Below, one piece after another: positions 42,439 through 51,239 of a DNA stretch of 64,000 nucleotides. The stretch lies in NCBI GenBank assembly GCA_035299065.1, contig DATGXI010000038.1:47494-111493 (forward strand), in the 5' to 3' direction. The notes beneath the pieces were generated by a model. It was given only the letters and a program-made list of their open reading frames with translations, searched no databases and was not told the origin of the DNA. Origin of the DNA: DASPJQ01 sp035299065. Lineage in GTDB: Bacteria > Bacteroidota > Bacteroidia > Flavobacteriales_D > UBA2798. Numbering within the stretch: position 1 is the stretch's first letter; every line of letters begins with the position of its first letter. A program made the translations under genes and the position numbers.

Positions 42439-43124
42439 TGTCTGTAGCGGAAAACATAGAAAAATTAAAGCAACAAATTGGCAATGGTGTTACCCTGGTA
42501 GCCGTGTCAAAAACAAAACCGGCAGCCTTAATACTTGAAGCGTATAATGCCGGACAAAGGGATTTTGGGGAAAACTATATACAGGAATTAACTGAAAAAT
42601 ATGCCCAATTACCAAAGGACATTCAATGGCACATGATTGGACATGTTCAAACCAACAAAGTTAAATACATTGCACCATTTGTACATTTGGTACATGGGGT
42701 TGACAGTTTAAAATTACTGAAGGAAATCAACAAACAGGCTGAAAAAAACAACCGGGTTATTCAATGCCTTTTACAGGTACACATAGCACAGGAGGAAACA
42801 AAATTTGGCTTTGATCCTGCAGAAATTCTTGACCTTATAAAGGGAGAAGAATGGAAAACATTGAAAAATGTGTGGATAAAAGGATTAATGACTATGGGTA
42901 GCAATACCGATGATATGAAACAGTTGGAACAAGAGTTTTTAAAAGTCAAACACCTTTTTGATGAATTCTGTAATTATATTCCTGCTTCCCCCGGAGGGCC
43001 TTCAGCCATGCCGGTTTTATCAATGGGTATGAGTGGCGATTTTGCCCTGGCCATAAAATGCGGTAGTAACATGATTCGTGTGGGAAGTTTACTATTTGGT
43101 GAACGAAATTATTCACCTAAGTAA
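42438..43124 (+). CDS. yggS: YggS-family PLP-binding protein
   Basis: 228 residues, standard length, starting with GTG in a TAGTG overlap with the upstream permease. The PLP lysine is K25 in 'LVAVSKTKP', and 'FGENYIQEL', 'WHMIGHVQTNK' and 'LSMGMSGDF' are the other family motifs. YggS/PLPBP proteins hold PLP and keep vitamin B6 pools and amino-acid metabolism balanced; they have no known enzyme activity. The 281 nt after it (43125-43405) hold AT-rich sequence with no gene; a weak repeat like those above begins at 43130. Confidence 0.94.
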   Translation: MSVAENIEKLKQQIGNGVTLVAVSKTKPAALILEAYNAGQRDFGENYIQELTEKYAQLPKDIQWHMIGHVQTNKVKYIAPFVHLVHGVDSLKLLKEINKQAEKNNRVIQCLLQVHIAQEETKFGFDPAEILDLIKGEEWKTLKNVWIKGLMTMGSNTDDMKQLEQEFLKVKHLFDEFCNYIPASPGGPSAMPVLSMGMSGDFALAIKCGSNMIRVGSLLFGERNYSPK

Positions 43125-43405
43125 AAAATTTGATTTCAGAAGTTTGATTAATCAACAAGAGGGCTAAAAACCCGATTCCAGTTGAGACTACATCCTACTT
43201 CAAAAATCTTGAATTTAACAGGCTATTCATTCCTGTATCCTGTATATTTTAACTTTTAACCTTAAATCTGCTACTTTTATCCATGTCATGGCCTGATTCT
43301 TGCGGTTTATAAGCTAAAAAACCTAATTTTATAAAACACAAAACTATTTCCATTAAACGAACATGAATTTTGCTTAACATTTACTAAACGAATAAACAAA
43401 CACAT

Positions 43406-44614
43406 ATGAATAAACATCTACTTTTTGGAACACTCATGCTTGCGGGCCTATGCCAGGTTGGTAATGCCCAAACACGCGCAACCCGCACATCGGTTGCGGC
43501 AGGAAATGCAACCAATCCACTTACATGGGATTGCTTTTGTATTCCTTTACCTGGTGATGCAATAATTATAAATCACGCTGTAATACTTGACAGTGATTTT
43601 GGCTACACAAGTGGGTCAGTTACCATTAATGCAGCAGGGTCGCTTACAGGTGATATTCCTACACGTGCCTTTGCACTGACAGGTGGCAGTTTTACAAATA
43701 ACGGAACAATGACCGTTGGCGATTTTTACCATGGTGGAGGCAGTTTCAGTAATTCAGGTACACTTACCATATTAAATGCTTTTGCGTCTGATATGACAGC
43801 CGTAACAACTACTACCGGTACATTTAACGTGAACGACACCTTGTACATTAATACAGGAGCTACACTTAATGCGAACGGCATCATTTATGCAAAAACTACT
43901 GCCAGTGCAGGTACATTAAACAATTACGGTGACTTTACCGGTGACGATGTTTTTAATACAGGCATGATAGGAAACACATCGGGTCCGGGAATGGATATTG
44001 ACAACCTGTATACATCAGGAACCGTTAACAACAATTCACTTATTCACTGTTCACTTGATTTATGGAACAGCGAAACATTTACAAACGGAAATTCGATCGT
44101 GATTGACAGAAATTTTTGGAATGGTGACACCATTGCCGGGTCGGCTACGTTTACCAATAATGGCACCATTTCAGTTGCGGTGGATTTAAACAATTCGGAA
44201 ACCATGGATGGAACTGGTGATTATTGCGTGGCCGGCTCAAGTACCAATGCAGGTGTGGTAAATGGTACCCTTGACATTTGTGATTTATCAGGAACCAATT
44301 TTGACACCAACATAGGAACCATTGCCGGAACAGTTACACATTGTTCGGCAGGGAGTTGTGCTATTGGCGTTGCAGAAAATAAAATGTTTGAACATGCCGT
44401 ATACCCGAATCCGTTTAATACAATTATAAATTTTGAAACAAAAATAAATGGTGCGTATAAATTGAATGTTACCAACTCAGTTGGCGAAATCATTTTCAAC
44501 CTTAATTTCACTGGAAACAAATACAGCCTGGACGCTTCAGCTTTAACCCAAGGCGTGTACTTTTATAGCTTAAGCAGTGAAGCCGGTGTTGTGAACGGAA
44601 CATTGGTTAAGTAA
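43406..44614 (+). CDS. T9SS cargo protein A with C-terminal type A sorting domain
   Basis: 402 residues: signal peptide ('MLAGLCQVGNAQ'), a beta-rich repeat region of Gly/Thr/Asn 'NNGTM/NSGTL/NYGDF' turns, and a type A sorting domain at the end ('VYPNPFNTIINFETK' to 'LVK'). The opening after the signal ('NPLTWDCFCIPLPGD') and cysteine pairs ('YCVAG', 'DICDL', 'HCSAGSC') match the next gene. T9SS cargo is exported through SprA and cut from its C-terminal domain on the cell surface. The beta-solenoid-like body suggests an adhesin or a surface scaffold; no enzyme motif is visible. It probably has its own promoter. Confidence 0.85.
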   Translation: MNKHLLFGTLMLAGLCQVGNAQTRATRTSVAAGNATNPLTWDCFCIPLPGDAIIINHAVILDSDFGYTSGSVTINAAGSLTGDIPTRAFALTGGSFTNNGTMTVGDFYHGGGSFSNSGTLTILNAFASDMTAVTTTTGTFNVNDTLYINTGATLNANGIIYAKTTASAGTLNNYGDFTGDDVFNTGMIGNTSGPGMDIDNLYTSGTVNNNSLIHCSLDLWNSETFTNGNSIVIDRNFWNGDTIAGSATFTNNGTISVAVDLNNSETMDGTGDYCVAGSSTNAGVVNGTLDICDLSGTNFDTNIGTIAGTVTHCSAGSCAIGVAENKMFEHAVYPNPFNTIINFETKINGAYKLNVTNSVGEIIFNLNFTGNKYSLDASALTQGVYFYSLSSEAGVVNGTLVK

Positions 44615-44634
44615 TTTACCAAAGGGATTTTTAT

Positions 44635-44664
44635 AAGCACCTTCTGTAAAGGGGTGCTTTTTTT
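44635..44664 (+). terminator. Rho-independent terminator after cargo gene A
   Basis: AAGCACC (44635-44641) pairs with GGTGCTT (44653-44659), followed by a T run to 44664. It separates the two tandem cargo genes into their own transcripts. Confidence 0.8.
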
Positions 44665-44738
44665 GTACCGTTGCCCTGCCGGATACTACCGCTGGTTCAA
44701 AACAGTGTTTAGATCCAGTCAAAATTCTATTGTTTTCT

Positions 44739-44746
44739 TAAATTTG
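44739..44746 (+). promoter_or_regulatory. TAAATTTG -7 box of cargo gene B
   Basis: TAAATTTG lies 16 nt before ATG 44763. No TTG at the -33 position is seen, so it rests on the -7 match and on the preceding terminator. Confidence 0.42.
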
Positions 44747-44762
44747 GATAAACACGCAACCT

Positions 44763-45893
44763 ATGCGAAAGGCATTGTTTATTTTAATTGCTCTGTTCTT
44801 TAGGCAAAATGGCTTTTCACAAACCATAATAACCATTGCCGATGGGAATTTTTCAGATTCTGCTATATGGAATTGTGGTTGCGCACCATTGCCTACGCAT
44901 AACCTTGTTATTTCACACAATCTTATTCTTGACACCGATTATTCAAGCATGGGGTACATTACGGTTAACGCAGGAGCAACGCTTGTAGGAGATTCTTCGA
45001 GAACAATAAACTCAAGTGGAGGGATTTCGGTAACCGGCTTATTGGAAGCAGGCACATTCAATTTACTTGATAGTACTTTTTTAAATACGGGTACTATTCA
45101 TATATATGATACATTTTACGTTGCCTTAAACAGCACTTACACCATGAACAGCGCGTGGGCCCTTGGGGGTAGTTATGCTTATAATACAGGAACCATAAAT
45201 TTGACGGGGGGCGGTGGAATTTATGCTCATAAGATGCATAACCACGGCAATATTTATAATGCTTCAGGTGGATCTGCTTTTGGCTGCTTGTTTAATTTTT
45301 CCACTTTTATTAACGATGGCGTTTTCAATGTAGCCGATACTATATATAACAAGGGAATTTTTACAACTAATACAGAAATATCATTCGGAACCATTTTTAA
45401 TGGCGATGCAAGTACATCCGCTACATTTATTAACAATCATAATATAACAGTATATCATAACCTGGTAAACTACCAAACCATGGACGGTAGTGGGGCATAT
45501 TGCATTGCAGAGAATTCAAGTAATTTTGGATCCGTAAATGGTACACTGAATATATGCGATGCAACAGGACTGGGGTTTGACGTAAATACAGGAACTATAG
45601 CCGGCACCGTTTCCTTTTGTTCTTCACCATGCACATGGTTCTTAAACACGGAAGAAATACAAAGTACTGCTATTTCAGTTTTTCCCAATCCTTTTTCAAA
45701 CGTTATTCATTTTCAAACAGAAGTTGAAAACAATTATTCAATTACGATTTTAAATTCACTGAATGAAACAATTCTTCAAACAAATTTTACCGGCAATTCT
45801 TATACGTTGGACTCATCTTTATTACCTGGGGGGATTTATTTTTATTGTTTAAGCGATAATATGACAACTATTAATGGAGTCCTGGTAAAATAA
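44763..45893 (+). CDS. T9SS cargo protein B, paralogue of cargo A
   Basis: 376 residues: signal peptide ('IALFFRQNGFSQ'), beta-rich body, type A sorting domain ('VFPNPFSNVIHFQTE' to 'LVK'). It matches cargo A along its length: 'DSAIWNCGCAPLP' for 'NPLTWDCFCIPLP', 'NYQTMDGSGAYCI' for 'NSETMDGTGDYCV', 'GTIAGTVSFCSSPC' for 'GTIAGTVTHCSAGSC'. The pair arose by tandem duplication and then diverged. The stop codon abuts, with zero bases between, that of the opposing DUF2461 gene. Confidence 0.84.
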   Translation: MRKALFILIALFFRQNGFSQTIITIADGNFSDSAIWNCGCAPLPTHNLVISHNLILDTDYSSMGYITVNAGATLVGDSSRTINSSGGISVTGLLEAGTFNLLDSTFLNTGTIHIYDTFYVALNSTYTMNSAWALGGSYAYNTGTINLTGGGGIYAHKMHNHGNIYNASGGSAFGCLFNFSTFINDGVFNVADTIYNKGIFTTNTEISFGTIFNGDASTSATFINNHNITVYHNLVNYQTMDGSGAYCIAENSSNFGSVNGTLNICDATGLGFDVNTGTIAGTVSFCSSPCTWFLNTEEIQSTAISVFPNPFSNVIHFQTEVENNYSITILNSLNETILQTNFTGNSYTLDSSLLPGGIYFYCLSDNMTTINGVLVK

Positions 45894-46586
45894 TCAATCT
45901 ACCAATGATTCACCATCAGCATTTGTAGTGAGTGTTTCACTCATGAAATCAAGAAAAGGCCTTGCTTTTTTGAAAACATCGCTCACTTTAGCAACAAAAT
46001 CCTTAGCCAGTACTTGTTTATCGGTAAATACATGTTTTAGTAAATATTGTTTATAACGAAGCAGTTCAATTCCGGGATGGTCTTTTTCATACCCGCGTGG
46101 AGCCGAACTTAATTTTTCGCCTTTCATTTCTCCAAATGTTCTTTTGAAGGTTTTATTTTCCAGTACTTTTTCCCATCCTTCAGGATTCAAATGAATTTCC
46201 TTTCGAATGCGTTTCATGTCATCAGGATTCGGCCCCCAAAAGCCAATGATTACATATGAATCTCCTGGTTTCAGGTGAAAATAATAACTTCCTCTCCTCT
46301 TTTTTGTTGCTCTTTTGAAAAATCCGCTCCAGTGCGTGTTGTAAGGCGTTTTATCCTTTGAAAAGCGCACATCCTTATAAATTCTGAACAAGCTTTTTTT
46401 GCCTGAATCTGTTTCTATATGGTCATGTTGATTCAATTTTATCAATAAAGCATCAGCAAAATCAATTAAATTTTCGCGGTGCATTAAATATTCATCCTTA
46501 TGCTTATTGAACCAATCGCGGTTATTGTTTTTAGCGATTTTCTTTAAAAAATCAAGTGACGTTTGTTTGATGATTGGGGATTTCAT
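45894..46586 (-). CDS. DUF2461-family protein
   Basis: 230 residues, typical length. It opens with 'TSLDFLKKIAKNNNRDWFNKHKDEY' split by charged residues and has 'FRIYKDVRFSKDKTPYNTHWSGFF', 'YYFHLKPGDSYVIIGFWGP' and a 'HPGIELLRYK' motif, all DUF2461 (TIGR02453) hallmarks. The function is unknown; it is cytosolic. It converges on cargo gene B with its stop codon in contact with the other stop. Confidence 0.88.
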   Translation of the reverse strand: MKSPIIKQTSLDFLKKIAKNNNRDWFNKHKDEYLMHRENLIDFADALLIKLNQHDHIETDSGKKSLFRIYKDVRFSKDKTPYNTHWSGFFKRATKKRRGSYYFHLKPGDSYVIIGFWGPNPDDMKRIRKEIHLNPEGWEKVLENKTFKRTFGEMKGEKLSSAPRGYEKDHPGIELLRYKQYLLKHVFTDKQVLAKDFVAKVSDVFKKARPFLDFMSETLTTNADGESLVD

Positions 46587-46670
46587 AAAGGAAAGGTAGT
46601 GATTTTTAATTTTCCAAAAACCGACCCGATCATTCGCGCACGCAGCAAAGGGAGATCGGTTTTGGAAAAC

Positions 46671-46700
46671 AAAAATCCCCGGTCAAGGCCGGGGATTTTC
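46671..46700 (-). terminator. Rho-independent terminator at the end of the dcw-yqeY transcript
   Basis: An 11-bp stem, AAAATCCCCGG (46672-46682) with CCGGGGATTTT (46689-46699), 6-nt loop, ends in T-rich sequence on the minus strand, 37 nt after the yqeY stop. The stem has a T tail on both sides, so it may also serve the plus strand. Confidence 0.85.
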
Positions 46701-46736
46701 ATTTGTAACCACACAAATTTTATTGATAGTTGTATT

Positions 46737-47180
46737 TTACCCCAACATTTGTTTAACGATGGATGAAATTAATTTCCCATCAGCTTTACCACTTAATTTT
46801 TGCATAACCGGCCCCATTACTTTAGGCATATCGGCAGGGCCTTTGGCACCTACCTGGTCAATTACTTCTTTTACAGCAGCTTTTATTTCGTCTTCACTTA
46901 ACTGTGCAGGTAAATAGGCTTTAATAATGTCTGCCTGAAAAACTTCTGCATCGGCCAAATCTTTTCGTCCCTGCTGTGTAAAAATTTCAGCTGATTCAGA
47001 CCTTTGTTTATACAGTTTGTGTAGAATTTTAACCTCTACTTCAGGCGTAACCTCATTGCTTCCTTTTGTTGCTTCAAGTAACAAAGCCGCTTTTACAGCA
47101 CGCAATGCTTCAAGCTTATCCTTTTCACGGGCAAGCATAGCCGTTTTAATGTCAGCGTTTATTTTTTCTGTTAAGCTCAT
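46737..47180 (-). CDS. yqeY: GatB/YqeY-domain protein
   Basis: 147 residues. 'SLTEKINADIKTAMLAREKDKLEALRAVKAALL' opens the YqeY fold (split here for reading) and the C-terminal helices carry 'ADMPKVMGPVMQKLSGKADGKLISSIVKQML'. YqeY is a GatB tail-like helical protein that may bind tRNA; its role is unproved. It lies 165 nt downstream of ftsZ, where a repeat but no terminator is seen, so it may be a tail gene of the dcw operon. Confidence 0.9.
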   Translation of the reverse strand: MSLTEKINADIKTAMLAREKDKLEALRAVKAALLLEATKGSNEVTPEVEVKILHKLYKQRSESAEIFTQQGRKDLADAEVFQADIIKAYLPAQLSEDEIKAAVKEVIDQVGAKGPADMPKVMGPVMQKLSGKADGKLISSIVKQMLG

Positions 47181-47345
47181 TGTAAAATAATTTAAAATTT
47201 AAGATTCACTATTTAAGACGTGTGGGCGTGACAAAACAGGTGTGTGTGCAAGACGTCAAAGATATGAAATTTAAGATTTACGTAAGAACCCTAAAATTCA
47301 GGTGCTTCCTCAGATCTTAAATTTCAAATCTTAGCTCTTAAATCA
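47181..47345 (-). repeat. AT-rich repeat element between ftsZ and yqeY
   Basis: GAAATTTAAGATTT (47266-47279) pairs, with one mismatch, with 47312-47325. The element begins a few bases after the ftsZ TAA (47346-47348). An AATTTAAGATTCACTATTTAAG stretch lies near the yqeY end. The sequence belongs to the same AT-rich family as 28381-28433. Confidence 0.65.
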
Positions 47346-49100
47346 TTAATCTACATTATCATGAAGGAATGAGTTGTTGGTACGAATATCACCACTCTTT
47401 CCATCGCCATCAACCGTGAACTTTGACATTTGCGATTCAGATGAATGCGTTGTACTGTTCAGGCTAATATTTCTTCTCTTGTAGGCAGGTTCGTTTTCCA
47501 AATCATTCAACCCATTTGCCGTTTTCAGTTTTGCATTCAGTTCACGAATACGTGCCAAACGCTCAAGGTTTAATTTTTGCTGGTCTTCGGCAGTATAATT
47601 CTTCTCTGTATTCGATTCTGCAGTGTTTTCAGTTTCGGCCTCAACAGGGTTGTTTACCGTGTTTTTGTTAGCTGATTTATCTTCAAACGAATCAGTAAGA
47701 ATAAAATACTTCTTTGAATCTTCAACACTTGTATTTTTCACTTCTTCAACCGGCTTTTCATTTACAACAGGATTACTCCAGGTAAACTCGTTTTGTTTTT
47801 CGGCAACTGTTTCCTCGGTAATTTCGCTTGTCGAGAAAAGATCAACACGGGTAATTTCCTGTTTTTCTTCAACGGGTTCAATCCATTTGTTTTCAAGCTT
47901 ACTTTCCGACTCCCAGGTATTGGTTGTGTTTACCACCGGTTCAGAAGTAATTGTATTCACAGGTTCTTCAACTGACTTTTCAATCACTGGCTCAACCGTT
48001 TTCACATACATTTCGGTTTCAATTGAAGATGTAACCGAAGAGTTGGTTGGATTCAAAATTGGAGACGTTACTTCCGTTGCAGTTTCTTCCAGCTTCAGTA
48101 CTGTGCGTCTCTCGTCTTTCAATTTTGCTTCAGGAATTGGTTGCTGGTTGTAACCCGTTGCAATAATGGTTACATTTACGCGATCTCCTAAAGAAGGATC
48201 TACATCATAACCAATTTTTATATCGGCACTCATACCCGTTGTATCTTGTAAGTAATCGGTGATTTCTCCAAGTTCATCCATGGTTATTTCATCGGTACCA
48301 CTTGTAAGGTCAAGCAATACATAACGTGCACCTGTAATATCATTGTCATTTAGCAATGGTGAATTGAGCGCCTGCTCAACCGCTTTAATAGCACGGTTTT
48401 CGCCTGTAGCGCTTCCCGAACTCATTAACGCAACACCGCTGTTTTTCATAGCCGTGCTCACATCGTTAAAGTCAACATTCATTTTCTTGGTAATGCTAAT
48501 TAATTCAGCAATACTTTTTGCAGCGCTGGTCAATACATTGTCAGCCTGGGCAAATGACTCAGAAATACTCAGGTTACCATAGATCTCGCGCAACTTGTCG
48601 TTGGCAATCACCAAAAGGCAATCTACATTCTTTTTCATTTCTTCAATTCCCAATTCAGCCTGCTGGCGCTTGCGTTTTCCTTCAAACGCGAATGGAATGG
48701 TGACAATTCCTACTGTAAGAATGTCCATATCACGTGCTGCCTGGGCAATAACCGGGGCTGCGCCTGTACCAGTTCCACCACCCATACCAGCGGTAATAAA
48801 TACCATTTTGGTGTGCTCGGCAAGAATGCTTTTGATGTGATCAATGGATTCAATAGCCGAATTTTTTCCTACTTCAGGAATTGATCCTGCACCCAATCCT
48901 TGTGTTAAGGTACCACCCAATTGCAATTTAATTGGAACGGGACTTTTTTCAAGTGCTTGTTTGTCGGTATTACATACTAAAAAGTCGACACCCTTAATAC
49001 CTAAGGTGTACATATGGTTTACAGCATTGCTGCCTCCACCGCCCACGCCTATCACCTTGATGATGGATGAGCTTTCTTTTGGTAAATCAAAACGTATCAT
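47346..49100 (-). CDS. ftsZ: FtsZ, division GTPase, with a long disordered linker
   Basis: 584 residues. The GTPase fold fills about 1-320: 'GVGGGGSNAVNHMY', the signature 'GMGGGTGTGAAPVIAQ' (about 105-120) and 'NVDCLLVIANDKL'. A linker of some 210 residues (about 325-535), rich in Glu, Val, Asn and Thr, follows. The C-terminal end, with 'PAYKRRNISLN' and 'RTNNSFLHDNVD', is the Bacteroidota tail that binds FtsA and other partners. FtsZ forms the cytoplasmic ring that guides septal wall synthesis. It is the last classical gene of the cluster, 60 nt after ftsA. Confidence 0.97.
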   Translation of the reverse strand: MIRFDLPKESSSIIKVIGVGGGGSNAVNHMYTLGIKGVDFLVCNTDKQALEKSPVPIKLQLGGTLTQGLGAGSIPEVGKNSAIESIDHIKSILAEHTKMVFITAGMGGGTGTGAAPVIAQAARDMDILTVGIVTIPFAFEGKRKRQQAELGIEEMKKNVDCLLVIANDKLREIYGNLSISESFAQADNVLTSAAKSIAELISITKKMNVDFNDVSTAMKNSGVALMSSGSATGENRAIKAVEQALNSPLLNDNDITGARYVLLDLTSGTDEITMDELGEITDYLQDTTGMSADIKIGYDVDPSLGDRVNVTIIATGYNQQPIPEAKLKDERRTVLKLEETATEVTSPILNPTNSSVTSSIETEMYVKTVEPVIEKSVEEPVNTITSEPVVNTTNTWESESKLENKWIEPVEEKQEITRVDLFSTSEITEETVAEKQNEFTWSNPVVNEKPVEEVKNTSVEDSKKYFILTDSFEDKSANKNTVNNPVEAETENTAESNTEKNYTAEDQQKLNLERLARIRELNAKLKTANGLNDLENEPAYKRRNISLNSTTHSSESQMSKFTVDGDGKSGDIRTNNSFLHDNVD

Positions 49101-49120
49101 AGTTGTTTGTGTTGGTTCTG

Positions 49121-49160
49121 GTTAATTTAATATTTAAGATTCAAAATTTAAAATTTGAGA
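49121..49160 (-). repeat. AT-rich repeat between ftsA and ftsZ
   Basis: AAATTTTAAATTTTGAATC-like units fill two-thirds of the 60-nt gap from the ftsA stop on. The sequence belongs to the same AT-rich family as 28381-28433. Confidence 0.6.
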
Positions 49161-50432
49161 TTAGTTTACTTCATCATCGTCAAAGAATTTTTTTCCGCGG
49201 CTGAAAATAGCCTCGAAAAATCTTCCTTTTGTTTTTTCGGTATGGGTTTTTACTGAAGTAGATTTTGTTGGTTGCTGACGTGCATACTTTTCAAAACCTT
49301 TGATCACCAAACCAACACCGGTAGCATACATGGGCGAGGTAACCAATTCGGCCCCTTTTCCAAGATGTTCATTTGGGAAACCAATGCGTGTATCCATTCC
49401 TGTTATGTATTCAAACAATTGGGTAATGTGTTTTAACTGGGAACCACCACCCGTTACAACAATACCACCAATTAGTTTTTTTTCGTAACCTGAATTTTTT
49501 ATTTCATAATATACATGCTCAATAATCTCTTCCATACGGGCCTGTATAATGTGCGAAACATTTTTTACCGATATTTCTTTTTGCTTTTGACCTTTCAGAC
49601 CAGGAATCACCACAATTTCATTGGCCTGGCTTTCGCTGGCAAGTGCGCAGCCAAATTTAACCTTAAGCAATTCGGCATGTTTACCAATTATGGTACATCC
49701 TTCCTTAATATCATCAGTAATTACATTACCACCCAATGGAATTACCGCTGTGTGACGAATGATGCCATCCTGGAAAATAGCAATATCAGTTGTTCCACCG
49801 CCAATATCAACTAAAACTACACCAGCTTCTTTTTCCTCTTCGCTTAATACAGCTTCTGACGATGCCAATGGTTCAAGAATCAAATCTTCCACCTCAAGTG
49901 TTGCCTTGGCTACACATTTGTGAATGTTTTTAGCAGCAGCAATCTGACCTGTAATAATATGGAAATTCGCTTCAAGGCGAACACCTGCCATACCAATCGG
50001 ATTTTTTATTCCCTGCTCATTGTCCACAATATATTCCTGTGGCAGCACATGAATAATTTCTTCGCCTGGTAACATAACCAGCTTATACATGTCTTCAATA
50101 AGCGCATCAATATCTTTTTGCGAAATTTCATCGTCCATTGTAGCACGCGTCCTGATTCCACGGTGCTGTAAACTTTTAATGTGCTGGCCGGCTATACCTA
50201 CATTTACCACACCAATTTCAACCCCTGATTTTGCCTCAGCTTCGGCAATAACATTTTTAATGGATTGAACGGTTTGGTCAATATTGGAAACAACGCCACG
50301 CCTTACGCCAAGCGATTCGGTGCGGGCCATTCCCAAAATTTCAATTTTGCCGTGTTCGTTTTTACGGCCAACAAGACAAGCGATTTTGGTGGTTCCAATG
50401 TCGAGTCCTACGATGATTTCTGGTGATTCCAT
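49161..50432 (-). CDS. ftsA: FtsA, actin-like FtsZ anchor
   Basis: 423 residues, actin/Hsp70 fold with 'VGLDIGTTKIACLVG' (phosphate 1), 'VLVDIGGGTTDIAIF' (phosphate 2) and 'IGGIVVTGGGSQLKHI' (adenosine). The C-terminal 'GRFFEAIFSRGKKFFDD' is amphipathic and fits the membrane-targeting helix. FtsA polymers tether FtsZ to the inner membrane and link it to FtsQ, FtsW and FtsI. It lies 21 nt after ftsQ. Confidence 0.96.
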   Translation of the reverse strand: MESPEIIVGLDIGTTKIACLVGRKNEHGKIEILGMARTESLGVRRGVVSNIDQTVQSIKNVIAEAEAKSGVEIGVVNVGIAGQHIKSLQHRGIRTRATMDDEISQKDIDALIEDMYKLVMLPGEEIIHVLPQEYIVDNEQGIKNPIGMAGVRLEANFHIITGQIAAAKNIHKCVAKATLEVEDLILEPLASSEAVLSEEEKEAGVVLVDIGGGTTDIAIFQDGIIRHTAVIPLGGNVITDDIKEGCTIIGKHAELLKVKFGCALASESQANEIVVIPGLKGQKQKEISVKNVSHIIQARMEEIIEHVYYEIKNSGYEKKLIGGIVVTGGGSQLKHITQLFEYITGMDTRIGFPNEHLGKGAELVTSPMYATGVGLVIKGFEKYARQQPTKSTSVKTHTEKTKGRFFEAIFSRGKKFFDDDEVN

Positions 50433-50453
50433 AATTTATGTTGTTGTGGTTAT

Positions 50454-51239
50454 TTACTTTTTAGTACAAATTACCTGGTTTTTAAATTTTACATTTATTG
50501 TGTCATACCTATTCCAATCCAAATGGTTTAATCCTTCCGTATAAAATATTTTCAGTTTATTGAATTTCTCCTCCATATACTCCAGGTCCCCAAAAACTAC
50601 AAGATGATTGCCCAGTGTAGGAATCAGTTCAATATCGCTGTTACGGTTAAAATTAATTTGTTGTATTTGTGCATTCCAAAATTTATTCTTGCTGATGAAT
50701 TTCACCATTGTATATACCTCATCTGATTTCACTGTTTTAGCAAGCGTTGCATTTTTCATTATTTCGGGTACACTTCTTTCAGTAAACGGATCATTTATAT
50801 GACCTGTTACCACAGGAACACGCGGTGTATATATATCAGAAAGCGGCATCTGGTATCCTTCTTCATCCAAATAAAATTGCGAACCATCAGCATTGATTAC
50901 ACGCACAATTGGTTTGCGTTGCTCAATCCATACAGACACTGTTCCATTCAGATTTTTGTATACACTTGCCTTTTTCACCTCGGCAATCATATCCAGTTTT
51001 GTTTCAACTGCGTTAAGGTCTATTTCACCCATGCGTTTTCCTACAGGATGCATGCCGTATTCACGCAAGCGTACCTCAATTTCATTTTTATCAATAAACC
51101 GACTGCCGTTTGTTTCATCAACTACAACCACCAGCTTATCGCATACACGTGCGCTTTGCTCTGACGAAGTAAAGCCCCATAAAACAACAAACACCAATGT
51201 CAGCGCTATCCAGGTTCCTATGTTCAGTATTTTTTTCAT
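50454..51239 (-). CDS. ftsQ: FtsQ-like cell division protein
   Basis: 261 residues: one N-terminal membrane helix (about 8-25), a POTRA-like domain opening 'LVVVVDETNGSRFIDKNEIE' with 'NLNGTVSVWIEQRKPIVRVINADG' split by strands, then the beta domain. In E. coli FtsQ holds FtsB and FtsL on the periplasmic side; sequence similarity outside POTRA is low, so the call also rests on the murC-ftsQ-ftsA order. It overlaps murC by 4 nt. Confidence 0.9.
   Translation of the reverse strand: MKKILNIGTWIALTLVFVVLWGFTSSEQSARVCDKLVVVVDETNGSRFIDKNEIEVRLREYGMHPVGKRMGEIDLNAVETKLDMIAEVKKASVYKNLNGTVSVWIEQRKPIVRVINADGSQFYLDEEGYQMPLSDIYTPRVPVVTGHINDPFTERSVPEIMKNATLAKTVKSDEVYTMVKFISKNKFWNAQIQQINFNRNSDIELIPTLGNHLVVFGDLEYMEEKFNKLKIFYTEGLNHLDWNRYDTINVKFKNQVICTKK

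Noticed and set aside
43130..43170. TTTGATTTCAGAAGTTTGATT stretch after yggS
   Set aside because: It resembles the stop-adjacent repeats but has no inverted partner or clear unit, so I mention it only in the yggS entry.
47623..48153. 176-codon plus-strand frame opposite ftsZ
   Set aside because: It lies over the linker of a strong ftsZ and reads as low-complexity Ser/Thr/Phe.
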